Positions 31,629-39,109 of a stretch of 64,000 bases of DNA are shown here, in pieces. This stretch comes from a virus. The notes beneath the pieces were generated by a model, which was not told the DNA's origin, searched no databases, and was given only the letters and a program-made list of their open reading frames with translations. Each line of letters begins with the position of its first letter. Position 1 is the stretch's first letter. The stretch spans positions 1-64,000 of the IMG/VR virus record IMGVR_UViG_3300023199_000021; one strand, written 5' to 3'. The translations under genes were made by a program, and so were the position numbers.

Positions 31629-31964
31629 TTAAAGCGGACCTATATCTATGAGGTAATGTCTTCGTTCCATCAGGAACAATTCGGCCAGCTTGTATTTGTT
31701 TATCATCCCTCTATGTTTTTTAGCATCTAGAGACGATAGGTTGTGTCTTAAGTCTGCCAGTTTAACTTCGATTGCAATGTCGTTGCTGTATTGATGATAT
31801 TCCTCACTCTCTCGGTGAGTCAGAGCGTCCAATGCCCTTACGATCCTGTCTCCGAACCCATGATTCTCTATGTCTTGTAGAGTAACATCGGTATCTTCAA
31901 CAACGTCATGTAAAAGAGCGACGATCTTTTCTTCTGGTGTTGTTACCAGTGTCGTCCTCTTTCA
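31629..31964 (-). pseudogene. HD-domain (SpoT/MESH1-like) hydrolase remnant
   Basis: The frame ending at 31629 encodes PEEKIVALLHDVVEDTDVTL, ALDALTHRESEEYHQYS, VKLADLRHNL: the HD motif and the following conserved helix of (p)ppGpp hydrolases. The family N-terminus with the first metal His is missing. The only ATG (31964), just 2-3 nt after the predicted RNA start, is in another frame. Truncated and frame-broken unless a rare start codon is used. Confidence 0.55.
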
Positions 31965-31973
31965 TACTCCTAT

Positions 31974-32001
31974 ATTATACTTTACTTTTTCTCTTTGTCA
32001 A
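31974..32001 (-). promoter_or_regulatory. sigma70 promoter
   Basis: TTGACA at 31996-32001, 16-bp spacer, TATAAT at 31974-31979. Predicted start about 31967, so the HD message would be almost leaderless. Confidence 0.75.
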
Positions 32002-32161
32002 GATCTTCCTCGATTTTTATCTTGATTTTCAGAGGAAGTTCGCCGGCTTGACCCCGTAGGATTTCTCCTAACTTGTAGGTGGCATTATCTTCTACAACAA
32101 AAACAATCTCAACGCCATCTTTAATCTCAGCGATTAAATCTTTCAGTTTAAATAAATCCAT
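31982..32161 (-). CDS. small hypothetical protein
   Basis: 59 residues from the ATG at 32161 (AGAGAA upstream); the frame upstream is a tRNA-like element. Strand-helix-strand layout with an acidic/basic C-terminus (KIKIKIEEDLDKEKK). Its last codons carry the HD-gene promoter. Function unknown. Confidence 0.6.
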   Translation of the reverse strand: MDLFKLKDLIAEIKDGVEIVFVVEDNATYKLGEILRGQAGELPLKIKIKIEEDLDKEKK

Positions 32162-32180
32162 AGGATTCTCTCTTGTGTCG

Positions 32181-32268
32181 TCGAGTTGGAAGGACTCGAA
32201 CCTACGCGAGCCTGACCTCACCTGCCCTTTGACCGTCAGTTCAGGATATCAGGTCGCACAGCAACTTG
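32181..32268 (-). ncRNA. tRNA-like element with non-canonical middle
   Basis: 88 nt. Acceptor CAAGTTG/CAACTCG pairs at six of seven positions; T-loop TTCGAGT with a four-pair stem. The middle folds as a rod (GACCT/AGGTC, CCTG/CAGG) rather than D- and anticodon arms. Same type as 31434..31514. Confidence 0.35.
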
Positions 32269-32317
32269 TTATTAAGCTTATTTATTACTCGGTCTGAATA
32301 AACAGGGGTTGCTCCCC

Positions 32318-32509
32318 TTAGCTTATATTCTCTTTGATTTCTGCTGTAGCACGAACTTCTGTGATACAACTTGCTAGTTCACCTTCTGGACCGTCAAAGA
32401 ACTCTTGCTTGACGTATACTTGTCCCAAACTAACACGTTCATCAGCTTCCTCTTGTGTCATACCTTCGTGTTTAACAAAGTGTTGCTTGGCCTGTTCTCT
32501 TACTGCCAT
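32318..32509 (-). CDS. small hypothetical protein
   Basis: 63 residues from the ATG at 32509; start uncertain because the frame is open through tRNA-Asp upstream, and an alternative longer form would add a hydrophobic stretch. Helical, charged, with an EGMTQEEADERV segment. No family recognised. Confidence 0.5.
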   Translation of the reverse strand: MAVREQAKQHFVKHEGMTQEEADERVSLGQVYVKQEFFDGPEGELASCITEVRATAEIKENIS

Positions 32510-32591
32510 TTCCCACAGTCGATCCAAGGCCCATAAGAACCAAAACAAAAGGCGATGCGACCTTTTTCTGAGGCTTGTACGAACCTCATAG

Positions 32592-32664
32592 CGACCCATA
32601 CAGGAGTCGAACCCGTAATCTCCGCCGTGACAAGGCGGCATGTTTCCATCAACACCTATGGGCC
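32592..32664 (-). tRNA. tRNA-Asp(GTC)
   Basis: Acceptor GGCCCAT/ATGGGTC, discriminator G as expected for Asp, anticodon arm CCGCC/GGCGG with loop TTGTCAC, T-arm ACGGG-TTCGACT-CCTGT. Confidence 0.9.
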
Positions 32665-32803
32665 TTAAAAGCTACGTATTGCCTGACGTAGCACAGGTAT
32701 AACTATAGCTTTTCTTTTATCGTCTGTCAGTTGCCCTCTGTTACGAAACCACTTCAACTCCCGTTGGATATCCCGTCTAGTAGGGAGTGTTTAAGCTATT
32801 CAT
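32665..32803 (-). pseudogene. small gene with one extra base
   Basis: ATG at 32803 gives MNSLNTP then stops; one base skipped gives TRRDIQRELKWFRNRGQLTD and a C-terminus ending RQAIRSF at a TAA. The coding character of the second frame is good, so a single-base insertion is likely. Family unknown. Confidence 0.5.
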
Positions 32804-32879
32804 AACTTGGATTAACTAGTATGTTTACAACCGCAGCAAACAGACTATCTAGGTGCCACCCTAGCATTCACGGCATGTT

Positions 32880-33353
32880 TCAATTATACTCTGGGTAGTG
32901 TATCTCGGCATGGCAATTTTTACATACCAGATCGCATTTTCCCACTACTTCATTCAGGTATACTTTTAACGATCTGTGTCTTAGTTTCTTGAAGTCTGGG
33001 TCTTTTTGCTTGGAGTCTCTATGATGAAAGTCTAATGCAGCAAGGTTTTTATTATATCCACACTTACAGCATTTGCCACCAAGTTGTTCGACCGCAATTT
33101 TCTTTTTCTTTAAGTACCGATCTTTTTCGTCTGTCGTTCGACACTTACGGCAGGCAGTATATCTCCCGCTTGCAAATCTCTTTTTGTCTTTGGTTCCACA
33201 GTAGGAGCAGCAATACTTCCTGTCGGGCTTTTTAAGTTCATACTTATTTGCCCAATACCGAACGGTTGTTAAACTGCATCCTAGTATTTCTGCTATCGAC
33301 CTATAGCTTTTGCCCTGTTTCACCAGTTGTGTTAGCTGTTTCTTCTCTATCAT
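32880..33353 (-). CDS. HTH-HNH endonuclease
   Basis: 157 residues from the ATG at 33353 (GGAGG upstream). N-terminal helix-turn-helix GKSYRSIAEILGCSLTTVRY; two Cys pairs CSYCG and CRKC; then GGKCCKCGYNKNLAALDFHH and LVCKNCHAEIHYPE, the zinc-bound HNH core. A typical phage homing or mobile nuclease. Sits between tRNA-Asp and tRNA-Pro. Confidence 0.85.
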   Translation of the reverse strand: MIEKKQLTQLVKQGKSYRSIAEILGCSLTTVRYWANKYELKKPDRKYCCSYCGTKDKKRFASGRYTACRKCRTTDEKDRYLKKKKIAVEQLGGKCCKCGYNKNLAALDFHHRDSKQKDPDFKKLRHRSLKVYLNEVVGKCDLVCKNCHAEIHYPEYN

Positions 33354-33420
33354 TGGTATATACCTCCATAATAGTATACACCATTCTAGCTCAACTTGTA
33401 CACAAAAAATTGTGCAAAAG

Positions 33421-33496
33421 TCGGGGTGACTGGATTCGAACCAGCGTGCCCCTGCTCCCAAAGCAGGTCGGATCACCAAGCTCCCGACACACCCCG
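33421..33496 (-). tRNA. tRNA-Pro(TGG)
   Basis: Acceptor CGGGGTG/CACCCCG perfect, anticodon arm CCTGC/GCAGG with loop TTTGGGA, T-arm GCTGG-TTCGAAT-CCAGT. Confidence 0.93.
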
Positions 33497-33576
33497 TAAA
33501 TCACTGTTAATTACTCCAACTTTTGAAGAAAGGAATGACTCGAAACAATCCAGCCTTATCTCTCATCTGTATCCCT

Positions 33577-33604
33577 ATTATACCCTAAAAGTTCTCATTG
33601 TCAA
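33577..33604 (-). promoter_or_regulatory. sigma70 promoter
   Basis: TTGACA at 33599-33604, 16-bp spacer, GG-TATAAT at 33577-33582, about 75 bp before tRNA-Pro. Confidence 0.75.
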
Positions 33605-33776
33605 GAGTTTCTTGAGGATTTTCTGGGATTTTTTCTTCTCCTGTTCCGCATTCCTCGATAAATTGAAGCAGATCACCAAGGCGACTGTTGATCACCCAAC
33701 GTTCTTCACCAAATTCAGTATCATTCATGATACCTTCAATTTCGTTCTTCACGTACTGTCGTTCTACTTCATTCAT
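33585..33776 (-). CDS. small acidic hypothetical protein
   Basis: 63 residues from the ATG at 33776 (GGAGAG upstream). Acidic, helical (start MNEVERQYVKNEIEG), Pro/Glu-rich tail. Its 3' end overlaps the promoter of tRNA-Pro. Function unknown. Confidence 0.6.
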   Translation of the reverse strand: MNEVERQYVKNEIEGIMNDTEFGEERWVINSRLGDLLQFIEECGTGEEKIPENPQETLDNENF

Positions 33777-33789
33777 ATTACTCTCCAAG

Positions 33790-33861
33790 TGGGGGTAGAA
33801 GGATTCGAACCCTCAATAACTGCTTAGAAGGCAGTTGTGATTTCCCTTTCACCATACCCCC
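33790..33861 (-). tRNA. tRNA-Arg(TCT)
   Basis: Acceptor GGGGGTA/TACCCCC perfect, anticodon arm ACTGC/GCAGT with loop CTTCTAA, T-arm GAGGG-TTCGAAT-CCTTC. Confidence 0.93.
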
Positions 33862-33864
33862 ATA

Positions 33865-34071
33865 CTAACCTGTAGCTTGCGGTGTTTGTATCTCAGATAC
33901 AATAATGCCCTTTTCCAAAAAGTCCGATACAATTTGTCGTCGCATATTTTCCTGAGTAGGTTTTAGTTCGTATTTCTTTTCGAACTTAGCCCCATTTATA
34001 TTGACGGTTTTATTGACCGGTGTAGCGGTTTCTTCTTTCTTTCCGACTATGCGGAACTGATACATCGCCAT
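33865..34071 (-). CDS. small hypothetical protein
   Basis: 68 residues, start MAMYQFRIVGKKEE; beta-strand then basic linker then helix NMRRQIVSDFLEKG. First gene after the promoter at 34225..34252, with a leader of about 145 bp. No family recognised. Confidence 0.6.
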   Translation of the reverse strand: MAMYQFRIVGKKEETATPVNKTVNINGAKFEKKYELKPTQENMRRQIVSDFLEKGIIVSEIQTPQATG

Positions 34072-34224
34072 TTATATTCCCAAAAAAAGTTGCTACGAGG
34101 TTATTATACACCCGTTAAGATGTTTTTTGCTTCATTTGCGGGACTTTTCCGTATACCAACTCAATTTTCTCTTTCAGAAAATCAGCAAGAACCAATCCAA
34201 AAAGAAGGGGGTTGTTACACTCCT

Positions 34225-34252
34225 ATTATACCATACACTTCGGGGTTGTCAA
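34225..34252 (-). promoter_or_regulatory. sigma70 promoter
   Basis: TTGACA at 34247-34252, 16-bp spacer, GG-TATAAT at 34225-34230, immediately after the TatA-like stop. Confidence 0.75.
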
Positions 34253-34253
34253 G

Positions 34254-34508
34254 TTATTTTTTCAAAGCGGATTCCAAATCTCGCTTGATTGTTTCTCCTG
34301 ACTTTTTAAGTTCATCGACCTCGCCTTTGATCAAAGCAGCTTCCTTCTCTACCTCTTGCATACCAGCCTTAAAGGATGGCAACACCTTACCGGCATTACG
34401 AGCCAGCTTGGGCAGGGCACTTGCTCCGAACAACAGAACAACGATACCTGCGATGATCAACATTTCCGGTACTCCCGGCATAGCAAATGCTAAAAGACTT
34501 ACATTCAT
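34254..34508 (-). CDS. tatA: TatA/E-like twin-arginine translocase subunit
   Basis: 84 residues. Short N-terminus, single membrane helix EMLIIAGIVVLLFGASALPK with the conserved Phe-Gly hinge, then amphipathic KLARNAGKVLPSFKAGMQE and a charged tail. Size and order match TatA. It could form or disturb the host Tat pore, or act as a small membrane-thinning protein. Met10 is an alternative start. Confidence 0.8.
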   Translation of the reverse strand: MNVSLLAFAMPGVPEMLIIAGIVVLLFGASALPKLARNAGKVLPSFKAGMQEVEKEAALIKGEVDELKKSGETIKRDLESALKK

Positions 34509-34518
34509 ACCTTTTCTT

Positions 34519-34809
34519 CTAGAAAATCAAATAGTTGTTGTTTCCATTGGTTACGACTTTCAACATGAAGTCTTTCAGTCTAACATGGCCCTCAGTCGGA
34601 GGTTCCCAATCTTGAACCTTATCAATCATACTTTGGTATCGAGCCTTTTGCTCTTTCTTTTCCATCAAAGATTTTTCTGCCTCGGCACGCACACGTCCTC
34701 TTTCTGCAAAGAAATCTTCTAGCAGTTGATCACGACTCTTGACTTTGATTGATATATTTCGTCTCGTAATGTACGTTCGCCAGTGATAGGGATATGGACA
34801 TTCTGCCAA
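34519..34809 (-). CDS. hypothetical protein
   Basis: 96 residues; a central charged helix (EDFFAERGRVRAEAEKSLME) likely coiled, and a C-terminal DWEPPTEGHVRLKDF segment. Lies between the lipoprotein and TatA-like genes. Function unknown. Confidence 0.55.
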   Translation of the reverse strand: MAECPYPYHWRTYITRRNISIKVKSRDQLLEDFFAERGRVRAEAEKSLMEKKEQKARYQSMIDKVQDWEPPTEGHVRLKDFMLKVVTNGNNNYLIF

Positions 34810-34836
34810 TCACGCCCCCTGCGGCTTCGCTCATTT

Positions 34837-35736
34837 TTAGTCCCTCAGCCATACATCACTTAGTTCGTCACGCATAAACTTCCTAATAGGTTCTGCGTCG
34901 GCAGAAGTACGTAACGAGTGTCTTAGTTGTTCTTGCTTATCCCACTTAAGTTCGTCCAAGTCTTTACCTGTAAAGTAAACCTTGTGTGCCATGTTTAGCA
35001 TCATTTTAACGAACTCTTTAAACTGGACCTGAGTGTTCCAGTAGTTACTATCTTTGTCTTTGATAGCCATACACAATGCGGTACAGTATATGGAGAACTC
35101 CATTACACCACTCACCCCATCTGACCATTCCCCGTTATGCCTTCCCTTTTTGATATCCTGTACGTCTACCAATCCACCTGCGATGTAAGCTACCCATTCG
35201 TCTACCAGATACAAAGGTCGGTCATCCCATGCTGTTTGGCCTATCACATATGTCTTGTATCTATTCCACCTTAGACTTTGTGGTACGTATGGTGCCACTT
35301 CTCGTTTACGCATGTTGGGTTCTTTTACGTAAAAAACACACCCAGTCGGCACGTAGAAGGCATTTAGTTTCTCTGTATATCCAATCTCTTTTTGCTTGGC
35401 GTTTCTTAAATCAGAGTTCAAAAAATGGACTGACTCATGTGCGTTGGTGCCTCGATTATATTCTAGAACAGGGTCTTTAACTCTGTTGATAATCTCAGCA
35501 TACTCACTGTCCTCGTTCAGTCTTTGCTTATAGATTGGAATACCAATCAAGTCTACACTTGGGTCGGGTTCCGGTTGTGGTTCCGGTTCAGGTGTGGGGT
35601 CCTGCTCTACTGGTTCTTGTGCTGCTGCCGCAACTACGGCTTCGGCAACTTTGTTACTATTCTTGTATTTGCTGCTACAACAACTTATAATGAATATTCC
35701 AGCTAGAACTAAACCTACTAAATTTTTATTGAACAT
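34837..35736 (-). CDS. lipoprotein with HExxH motif
   Basis: 299 residues. Signal peptide with lipobox-like IISCC (Cys at about 19-20), an Ala-rich then Pro/Glu-rich linker (about residues 29-60), then a globular domain with NAHESVHFLNSDLRN near residue 99; HESVH fits the zinc-protease HExxH motif. A possible periplasmic metallopeptidase or wall-acting protein, lipid-anchored. Its first 45 codons are duplicated at base 1-136. Confidence 0.75.
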   Translation of the reverse strand: MFNKNLVGLVLAGIFIISCCSSKYKNSNKVAEAVVAAAAQEPVEQDPTPEPEPQPEPDPSVDLIGIPIYKQRLNEDSEYAEIINRVKDPVLEYNRGTNAHESVHFLNSDLRNAKQKEIGYTEKLNAFYVPTGCVFYVKEPNMRKREVAPYVPQSLRWNRYKTYVIGQTAWDDRPLYLVDEWVAYIAGGLVDVQDIKKGRHNGEWSDGVSGVMEFSIYCTALCMAIKDKDSNYWNTQVQFKEFVKMMLNMAHKVYFTGKDLDELKWDKQEQLRHSLRTSADAEPIRKFMRDELSDVWLRD

Positions 35737-35837
35737 AGCTATAACCTTTCGTGTAAACGTTAACTTAGCCCGAAAGGCTATACACCAAAAGTGCAGCTAC
35801 GGAAAGTCGAACTCCGGCCACCTGCATGGCAAGCAGG
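35601..35837. repeat. direct repeat, copy 2
   Basis: Identical to bases 1-237. It stops inside the tRNA-Gly anticodon stem; beyond 35837 the sequence differs completely from copy 1. Confidence 0.97.
35792..35837 (-). tRNA. tRNA-Gly 3' half, truncated
   Basis: Contains the anticodon loop, T-arm and 3' acceptor strand identical to tRNA-Gly(GCC) at 192..262, but the 5' half is replaced by the tail of a membrane-protein remnant. Not functional as a tRNA. Confidence 0.75.
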
Positions 35838-35940
35838 GAGGTTCCGGCTCAGGTGCCGGTTTACTTTTCTTGAATTTCCAATAACTATATGCAAGTACTG
35901 CTACGATTAGTGCGATACCAAAATACTGTTACCAGTCCAT
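35838..35940 (-). pseudogene. membrane-protein remnant cut at the repeat joint
   Basis: After GGAG, ATG GAC TGG is followed at once by TAA, then in the same frame QYFGIALIVAVLAYSYWKF (one membrane helix) and KKSKPAPEPEPP, where it runs into the tRNA-Gly half. Nonsense at codon 4 and loss of the C-terminus. Confidence 0.55.
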
Positions 35941-36210
35941 ATAAACTCCGGTGCTGTGAGCCACACTTAACCCCAAGTCTCACATTCCATATCATACCCA
36001 CCGGGAGCAGGATGGTTGCTATAGGGTACTTCACTGTACTCTTTCGGCAACGGCGAATGCAGTCGGTTTGGACTCACGATCATTAAAGTAATTGATACTA
36101 CCCTCTGGATCGCCAGTGTTGGGTTTACGCTGAGTAGAAACTTTGATAAACGAAGTTACTTGATCAGCAGGTCCAACAACAGACAAACGGTTTACACAAT
36201 GATTAGGCAT
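35930..36210 (-). pseudogene. DUF1281/Api92-like gene, frameshifted
   Basis: ATG at 36210 gives MPNHCVNRLSVVGPADQV, the usual start of Api92/DUF1281 ferredoxin-like proteins. After one shift the next frame gives PLPKEYSEVPYSNHPAPGGY and MECETWG, and a second shift gives VKCGSQH. The C-terminus is lost at the repeat joint. Confidence 0.6.
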
Positions 36211-36221
36211 ACTTGCTCCAA

Positions 36222-36398
36222 TTACTCGAATGCTTGATCTTGAGTAAAGCCTGCGAGTTGATACTGCTTCATTACTTTACGCATGACTTGGCCCTGATTA
36301 TGTACAGACTCCATCATAGGCTTGCTGTTAAGCAGATGATCGTAAACAGAGGCAGCTTGACCAGCAGCATTGTCAATAGCGTCAAAAGCATTAGACAT
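36222..36398 (-). CDS. small hypothetical protein
   Basis: 58 residues, start MSNAFDAIDNAAGQAASVY; Gln/Met-rich helices (VHNQGQVMRKVMKQYQLAG). GGAG lies 8-9 bases upstream. Overlaps the end of the methyltransferase remnant. Function unknown. Confidence 0.65.
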   Translation of the reverse strand: MSNAFDAIDNAAGQAASVYDHLLNSKPMMESVHNQGQVMRKVMKQYQLAGFTQDQAFE

Positions 36399-36841
36399 TT
36401 TTTTTCTCCAATTTGTATATTACGTAGCTAGAGGTTCGATTAACTACTGGCAGGTCCAGATCAACGAAAGCCTGGTAAGTACCGATAGAAGTAAAACCGT
36501 TTAAATTCTTTTTGTCGTTTCTTACAGAAATGTAAGCAACACCATCCCATTCCAGCAATGCCAGAATGTTGTCAATGACACCAAGACCACTCATGCTGTG
36601 GCAAAACATTCAGTACAAAGTTGCACATGATAGTTTCGTATTGCAAGTTTCTCAAAGGTTGATCGCGATAATAAGGATCATATCCTTCGATGCACAGTTC
36701 GTCACAGTCAAAGTCCTTGCCGCAACCGTAATCTAGACAGCGACCTTGCAACAGATCATTCTCTGACAGATATCGGACAGGTGCCGACAGGTTCTTGCGA
36801 GTAATAGCGGTCTTGTGGGCGTTCTCAGTAGTTTAGCACAT
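36391..36841 (-). pseudogene. SAM methyltransferase, interrupted
   Basis: A ribosome site AGGAAAAC and ATG at 36841 are followed at codon 3 by TAA. The same frame then carries NAHKTAITRKNLSAPVRYLS, CLDYGCGKDFDCDEL (motif I) and IMCNFVLNVLPQHEWSW. One extra base shifts it to VIDNILALLEWDGVAYISVR and a normal C-terminus. This is a common phage methyltransferase family; two lesions. Confidence 0.65.
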
Positions 36842-36882
36842 GTTTTGTTTTCCTAAAAAAGAAAGGTACAGAGGCTTATCAC

Positions 36883-36996
36883 CTAAACGATTCTCAGGTC
36901 CGGTATCGCCTCGGCAGCTTTATCATAGTCTTCATTATGCTTCTCATAATAAAACTGCCAGAAGCGGTCGAACAATTCCTGTTTTGTCTCAATCAT
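36883..36996 (-). CDS. small hypothetical protein
   Basis: 37 residues, start MIETKQELFDRFWQFYYEKH; its ATG overlaps the phosphoesterase stop (ATGA), which supports real translation. Helical, charged. Function unknown. Confidence 0.55.
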   Translation of the reverse strand: MIETKQELFDRFWQFYYEKHNEDYDKAAEAIPDLRIV

Positions 36997-37658
36997 TCTA
37001 CCACCTTTCCGTTCTTGGTTACTTTCATTTTACCATCCAGATCGAGAAAATCAAGCTCGTTGATACAAAAAAATCGAGTCCCGTCAATTTTTCGGTGCCA
37101 GTTGCGATGCCAGTGCCCAAAAAACCAGAGTTTTGGTTTGTGAATCTGGAACATCACGCTCAACGCTTGCTGTGTCCTGCACGAGTAGTCTTCGGGCCAG
37201 CCAAAATGTTTCATAACTTGTGGCGAAGAAAAGTTATGCTTGATTGAACTGGGGCAGTCGTGCGTGATCATAATGTCAGGCTGTACCTGCTCATATAGAT
37301 CAATCGCATCTTCCAATTCTTCGATACTTAGTTCTTCCTCATACCACCAAGTCTTTTGACCAGATAGTATGTAGTTACTAATACGAGGCAGGGCGTCAAT
37401 ACTGACGCTGCCCCTAACAAAAAAGAACTCAATGCCGTTAAGTTGCCAAGTACCATAATCCCCCAAGCTCAAACTTGTGTTGTGATACACGTCGTAGTTG
37501 TCATGGTTTCCGCCGACAAACCTATGGCACGCTGGATCGGCCTTGATTTTACTGTAATCAAAACCAAGATCACCAACTTGCACAGAGTAATCACACTGTT
37601 TAATCAGTTGATTATAATTGTCGATCTTACCATGTACGTCACCAATAATTCTAATCAT
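36993..37658 (-). CDS. calcineurin-like metallophosphoesterase
   Basis: 221 residues with the five metallophosphatase motifs in order: GDVHGK (6), VGDLGF (27), GGNHDN (48), MITHDCPSS (about 134) and FGHWHRNWH (about 184). Two-metal hydrolase; phage relatives act on phosphomonoesters, nucleotides or 2',3'-cyclic ends. Coupled to small genes on both sides. Confidence 0.9.
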   Translation of the reverse strand: MIRIIGDVHGKIDNYNQLIKQCDYSVQVGDLGFDYSKIKADPACHRFVGGNHDNYDVYHNTSLSLGDYGTWQLNGIEFFFVRGSVSIDALPRISNYILSGQKTWWYEEELSIEELEDAIDLYEQVQPDIMITHDCPSSIKHNFSSPQVMKHFGWPEDYSCRTQQALSVMFQIHKPKLWFFGHWHRNWHRKIDGTRFFCINELDFLDLDGKMKVTKNGKVVE

Positions 37659-37769
37659 TTCTTTTCCACAACATTTCCTATGATGAATCCATTGAACAAC
37701 GCAGGCAATAGCTCACGACCCCATCAACGAAGCACCTACTACGAGCCCACCGCATATACATGCAATCAT
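37655..37769 (-). pseudogene. small membrane protein with one extra base
   Basis: ATG at 37769 overlaps the upstream stop (ATGA); MIACICGGLVVGASLMG is a membrane helix. Skipping one base joins it to RELLPALFNGFIIGNVVEKK, whose TGA overlaps the phosphoesterase ATG. The two coupled junctions show it was one gene of 38 residues. Confidence 0.6.
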
Positions 37770-38020
37770 TGTTGATTATCTTTCTTCCTCAAATGTTCTG
37801 CCATTCGTCCGTGACCTTCGATCCAGATTCTTCCTATGTTCATTAAGAATCGAACTGTTTCGTAATCAATTATACCTTCTTCTGTCACATCTAGACAAAA
37901 TTCCCACCCACCATGATCACGGAGATAGATACCCATATCTTTTACAGTAAAAGATTGGTGATTACCATCATCTTCATAAAGACGAAGAACAGTACCGATT
38001 CCCAATACCTTTTTAGCCAT
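37766..38020 (-). CDS. hypothetical protein
   Basis: 84 residues; beta-rich first half (GIGTVLRLYEDDG) and a helical, His/Lys-rich C-terminus. Coupled to the membrane-protein remnant. Function unknown. Confidence 0.65.
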   Translation of the reverse strand: MAKKVLGIGTVLRLYEDDGNHQSFTVKDMGIYLRDHGGWEFCLDVTEEGIIDYETVRFLMNIGRIWIEGHGRMAEHLRKKDNQQ

Positions 38021-38025
38021 CGTTC

Positions 38026-38211
38026 TTAATTTCTAATAAAAAATCTGCGGTCTGTAACAGGTACATCGCACCCACTGAAAGAGATATGCACTCTCTTGCC
38101 GTAGTTGGTATTGATCTTCATGACCACACCATCGCTTAGATGTAGTTCGACTGAGGTACTATCCAATACTACTTTATTAATCCTATGTACTATACTCTCT
38201 CCAAATCTCAA
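38026..38211 (-). CDS. small beta-rich protein
   Basis: 61 residues (VVLDSTSVELHLSDGVVMKI), all strands, likely a small barrel. Overlaps the end of the glycosylase-like remnant. Function unknown. Confidence 0.6.
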   Translation of the reverse strand: MRFGESIVHRINKVVLDSTSVELHLSDGVVMKINTNYGKRVHISFSGCDVPVTDRRFFIRN

Positions 38212-38701
38212 GGTCGAATTCTGCGGGAGTCATACTCTCTGGAACCTTTTTAACAAACGTCTGCTCCAATGTCAAGTTTTTTTCAGTCGGAGTAGATTTT
38301 CCTTGGTCCCGCATCCAACGAATGATATGAGTGTCCAATGCAGCGTGCTGTACGCCTCGACGTGAGAACATAATAAAGAACCGTGAGGTTTTACACGCCT
38401 CTAGATCGCTCACAGAGGCTTTACGGAGGTCCAGCCCAGAATAGATCAGTTCCCAGATAGTTTTAGCTTTTTGCGAATGACAACCAATGCCCAAATCTTT
38501 CAGCCGACACACCAAAGCTTGTTTGGGTGTATCAGCAAGATCGCGATAAATCGACCACTAATCTCCATCACAAAACTTACGGAGTTTTTAAACGGACATG
38601 GAGTAGGACCAACATAGTTCATCACAAACGCAGAAGATCAACAGTTCTTCCAACTACTCGTCAGTATAGTCGTACCGTACAATGTTCTTTGGATCAATCA
38701 T
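38183..38701 (-). pseudogene. 8-oxoguanine glycosylase-like gene with three in-frame stops
   Basis: 173 codons in one unbroken frame: MIDPKNIVRYDYTDE, TAG, LEELLIFCVC..., TAA, KLRKFCDGD, TAG, WSIYRDLADTPKQALVCRL and LGIGCHSQKAKTIWELI, then ACKTSRFFIMFSRRGVQHAA, LDTHIIRWMRDQG. The last block matches phage relatives of helix-hairpin-helix DNA glycosylases. The ATG overlaps the upstream gene. Non-functional unless stops are suppressed; the region after the last TAG could still be made from an internal start. Confidence 0.55.
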
Positions 38702-39035
38702 AGTCTCGCTTTATCTTTTCAGCAATTTGTTTTCCTTTTTCTGAAAGAGTATAGACGAATTCGCCTTCCTCGCTCAGTTCTACTTCCAGTGTACCATCCG
38801 ATACCATCTTTGTCAAGGTAAAACCTGTAACAAGCTTGGCATATTCTTCCTGAATATCTTCATCAGAAAATTCTGCTAGCCCTTCGGCCTCGAACTGCCC
38901 CAAAACGTAGCCGACGATGATCCCGTCCGCTATCATTCGTAATGGATGATTCTCGTCATTAAATTCGTTCGCAGCATATAATGCCAACTGTAATAGTTGT
39001 TGTTCATTCACTAATGCATTGATAAATCTATTCAT
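38694..39035 (-). CDS. hypothetical protein, winged-helix-like C-terminus
   Basis: 113 residues. The N-terminal half is helical; the C-terminus (LTKMVSDGTLEVELSEEGEF then YTLSEKGKQIAEKI) has the recognition-helix-plus-wing look of a winged helix. No close family. First gene of a leftward block. Confidence 0.65.
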   Translation of the reverse strand: MNRFINALVNEQQLLQLALYAANEFNDENHPLRMIADGIIVGYVLGQFEAEGLAEFSDEDIQEEYAKLVTGFTLTKMVSDGTLEVELSEEGEFVYTLSEKGKQIAEKIKRDYD

Positions 39036-39109
39036 TTAAAAACCCTCTCAACTTTCTAATTCAAACAATTTATGTACGGCATCACACGTAGCATATCCAT
39101 AATCTCATG

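Noticed and set aside
192-35837. A 35.6-kb integrated element with attL/attR at tRNA-Gly
   Set aside because: The repeat extends more than 190 bp beyond the tRNA 3' end, no integrase lies nearby, and core phage genes run across both sides. Kept only as an unexplained duplication.
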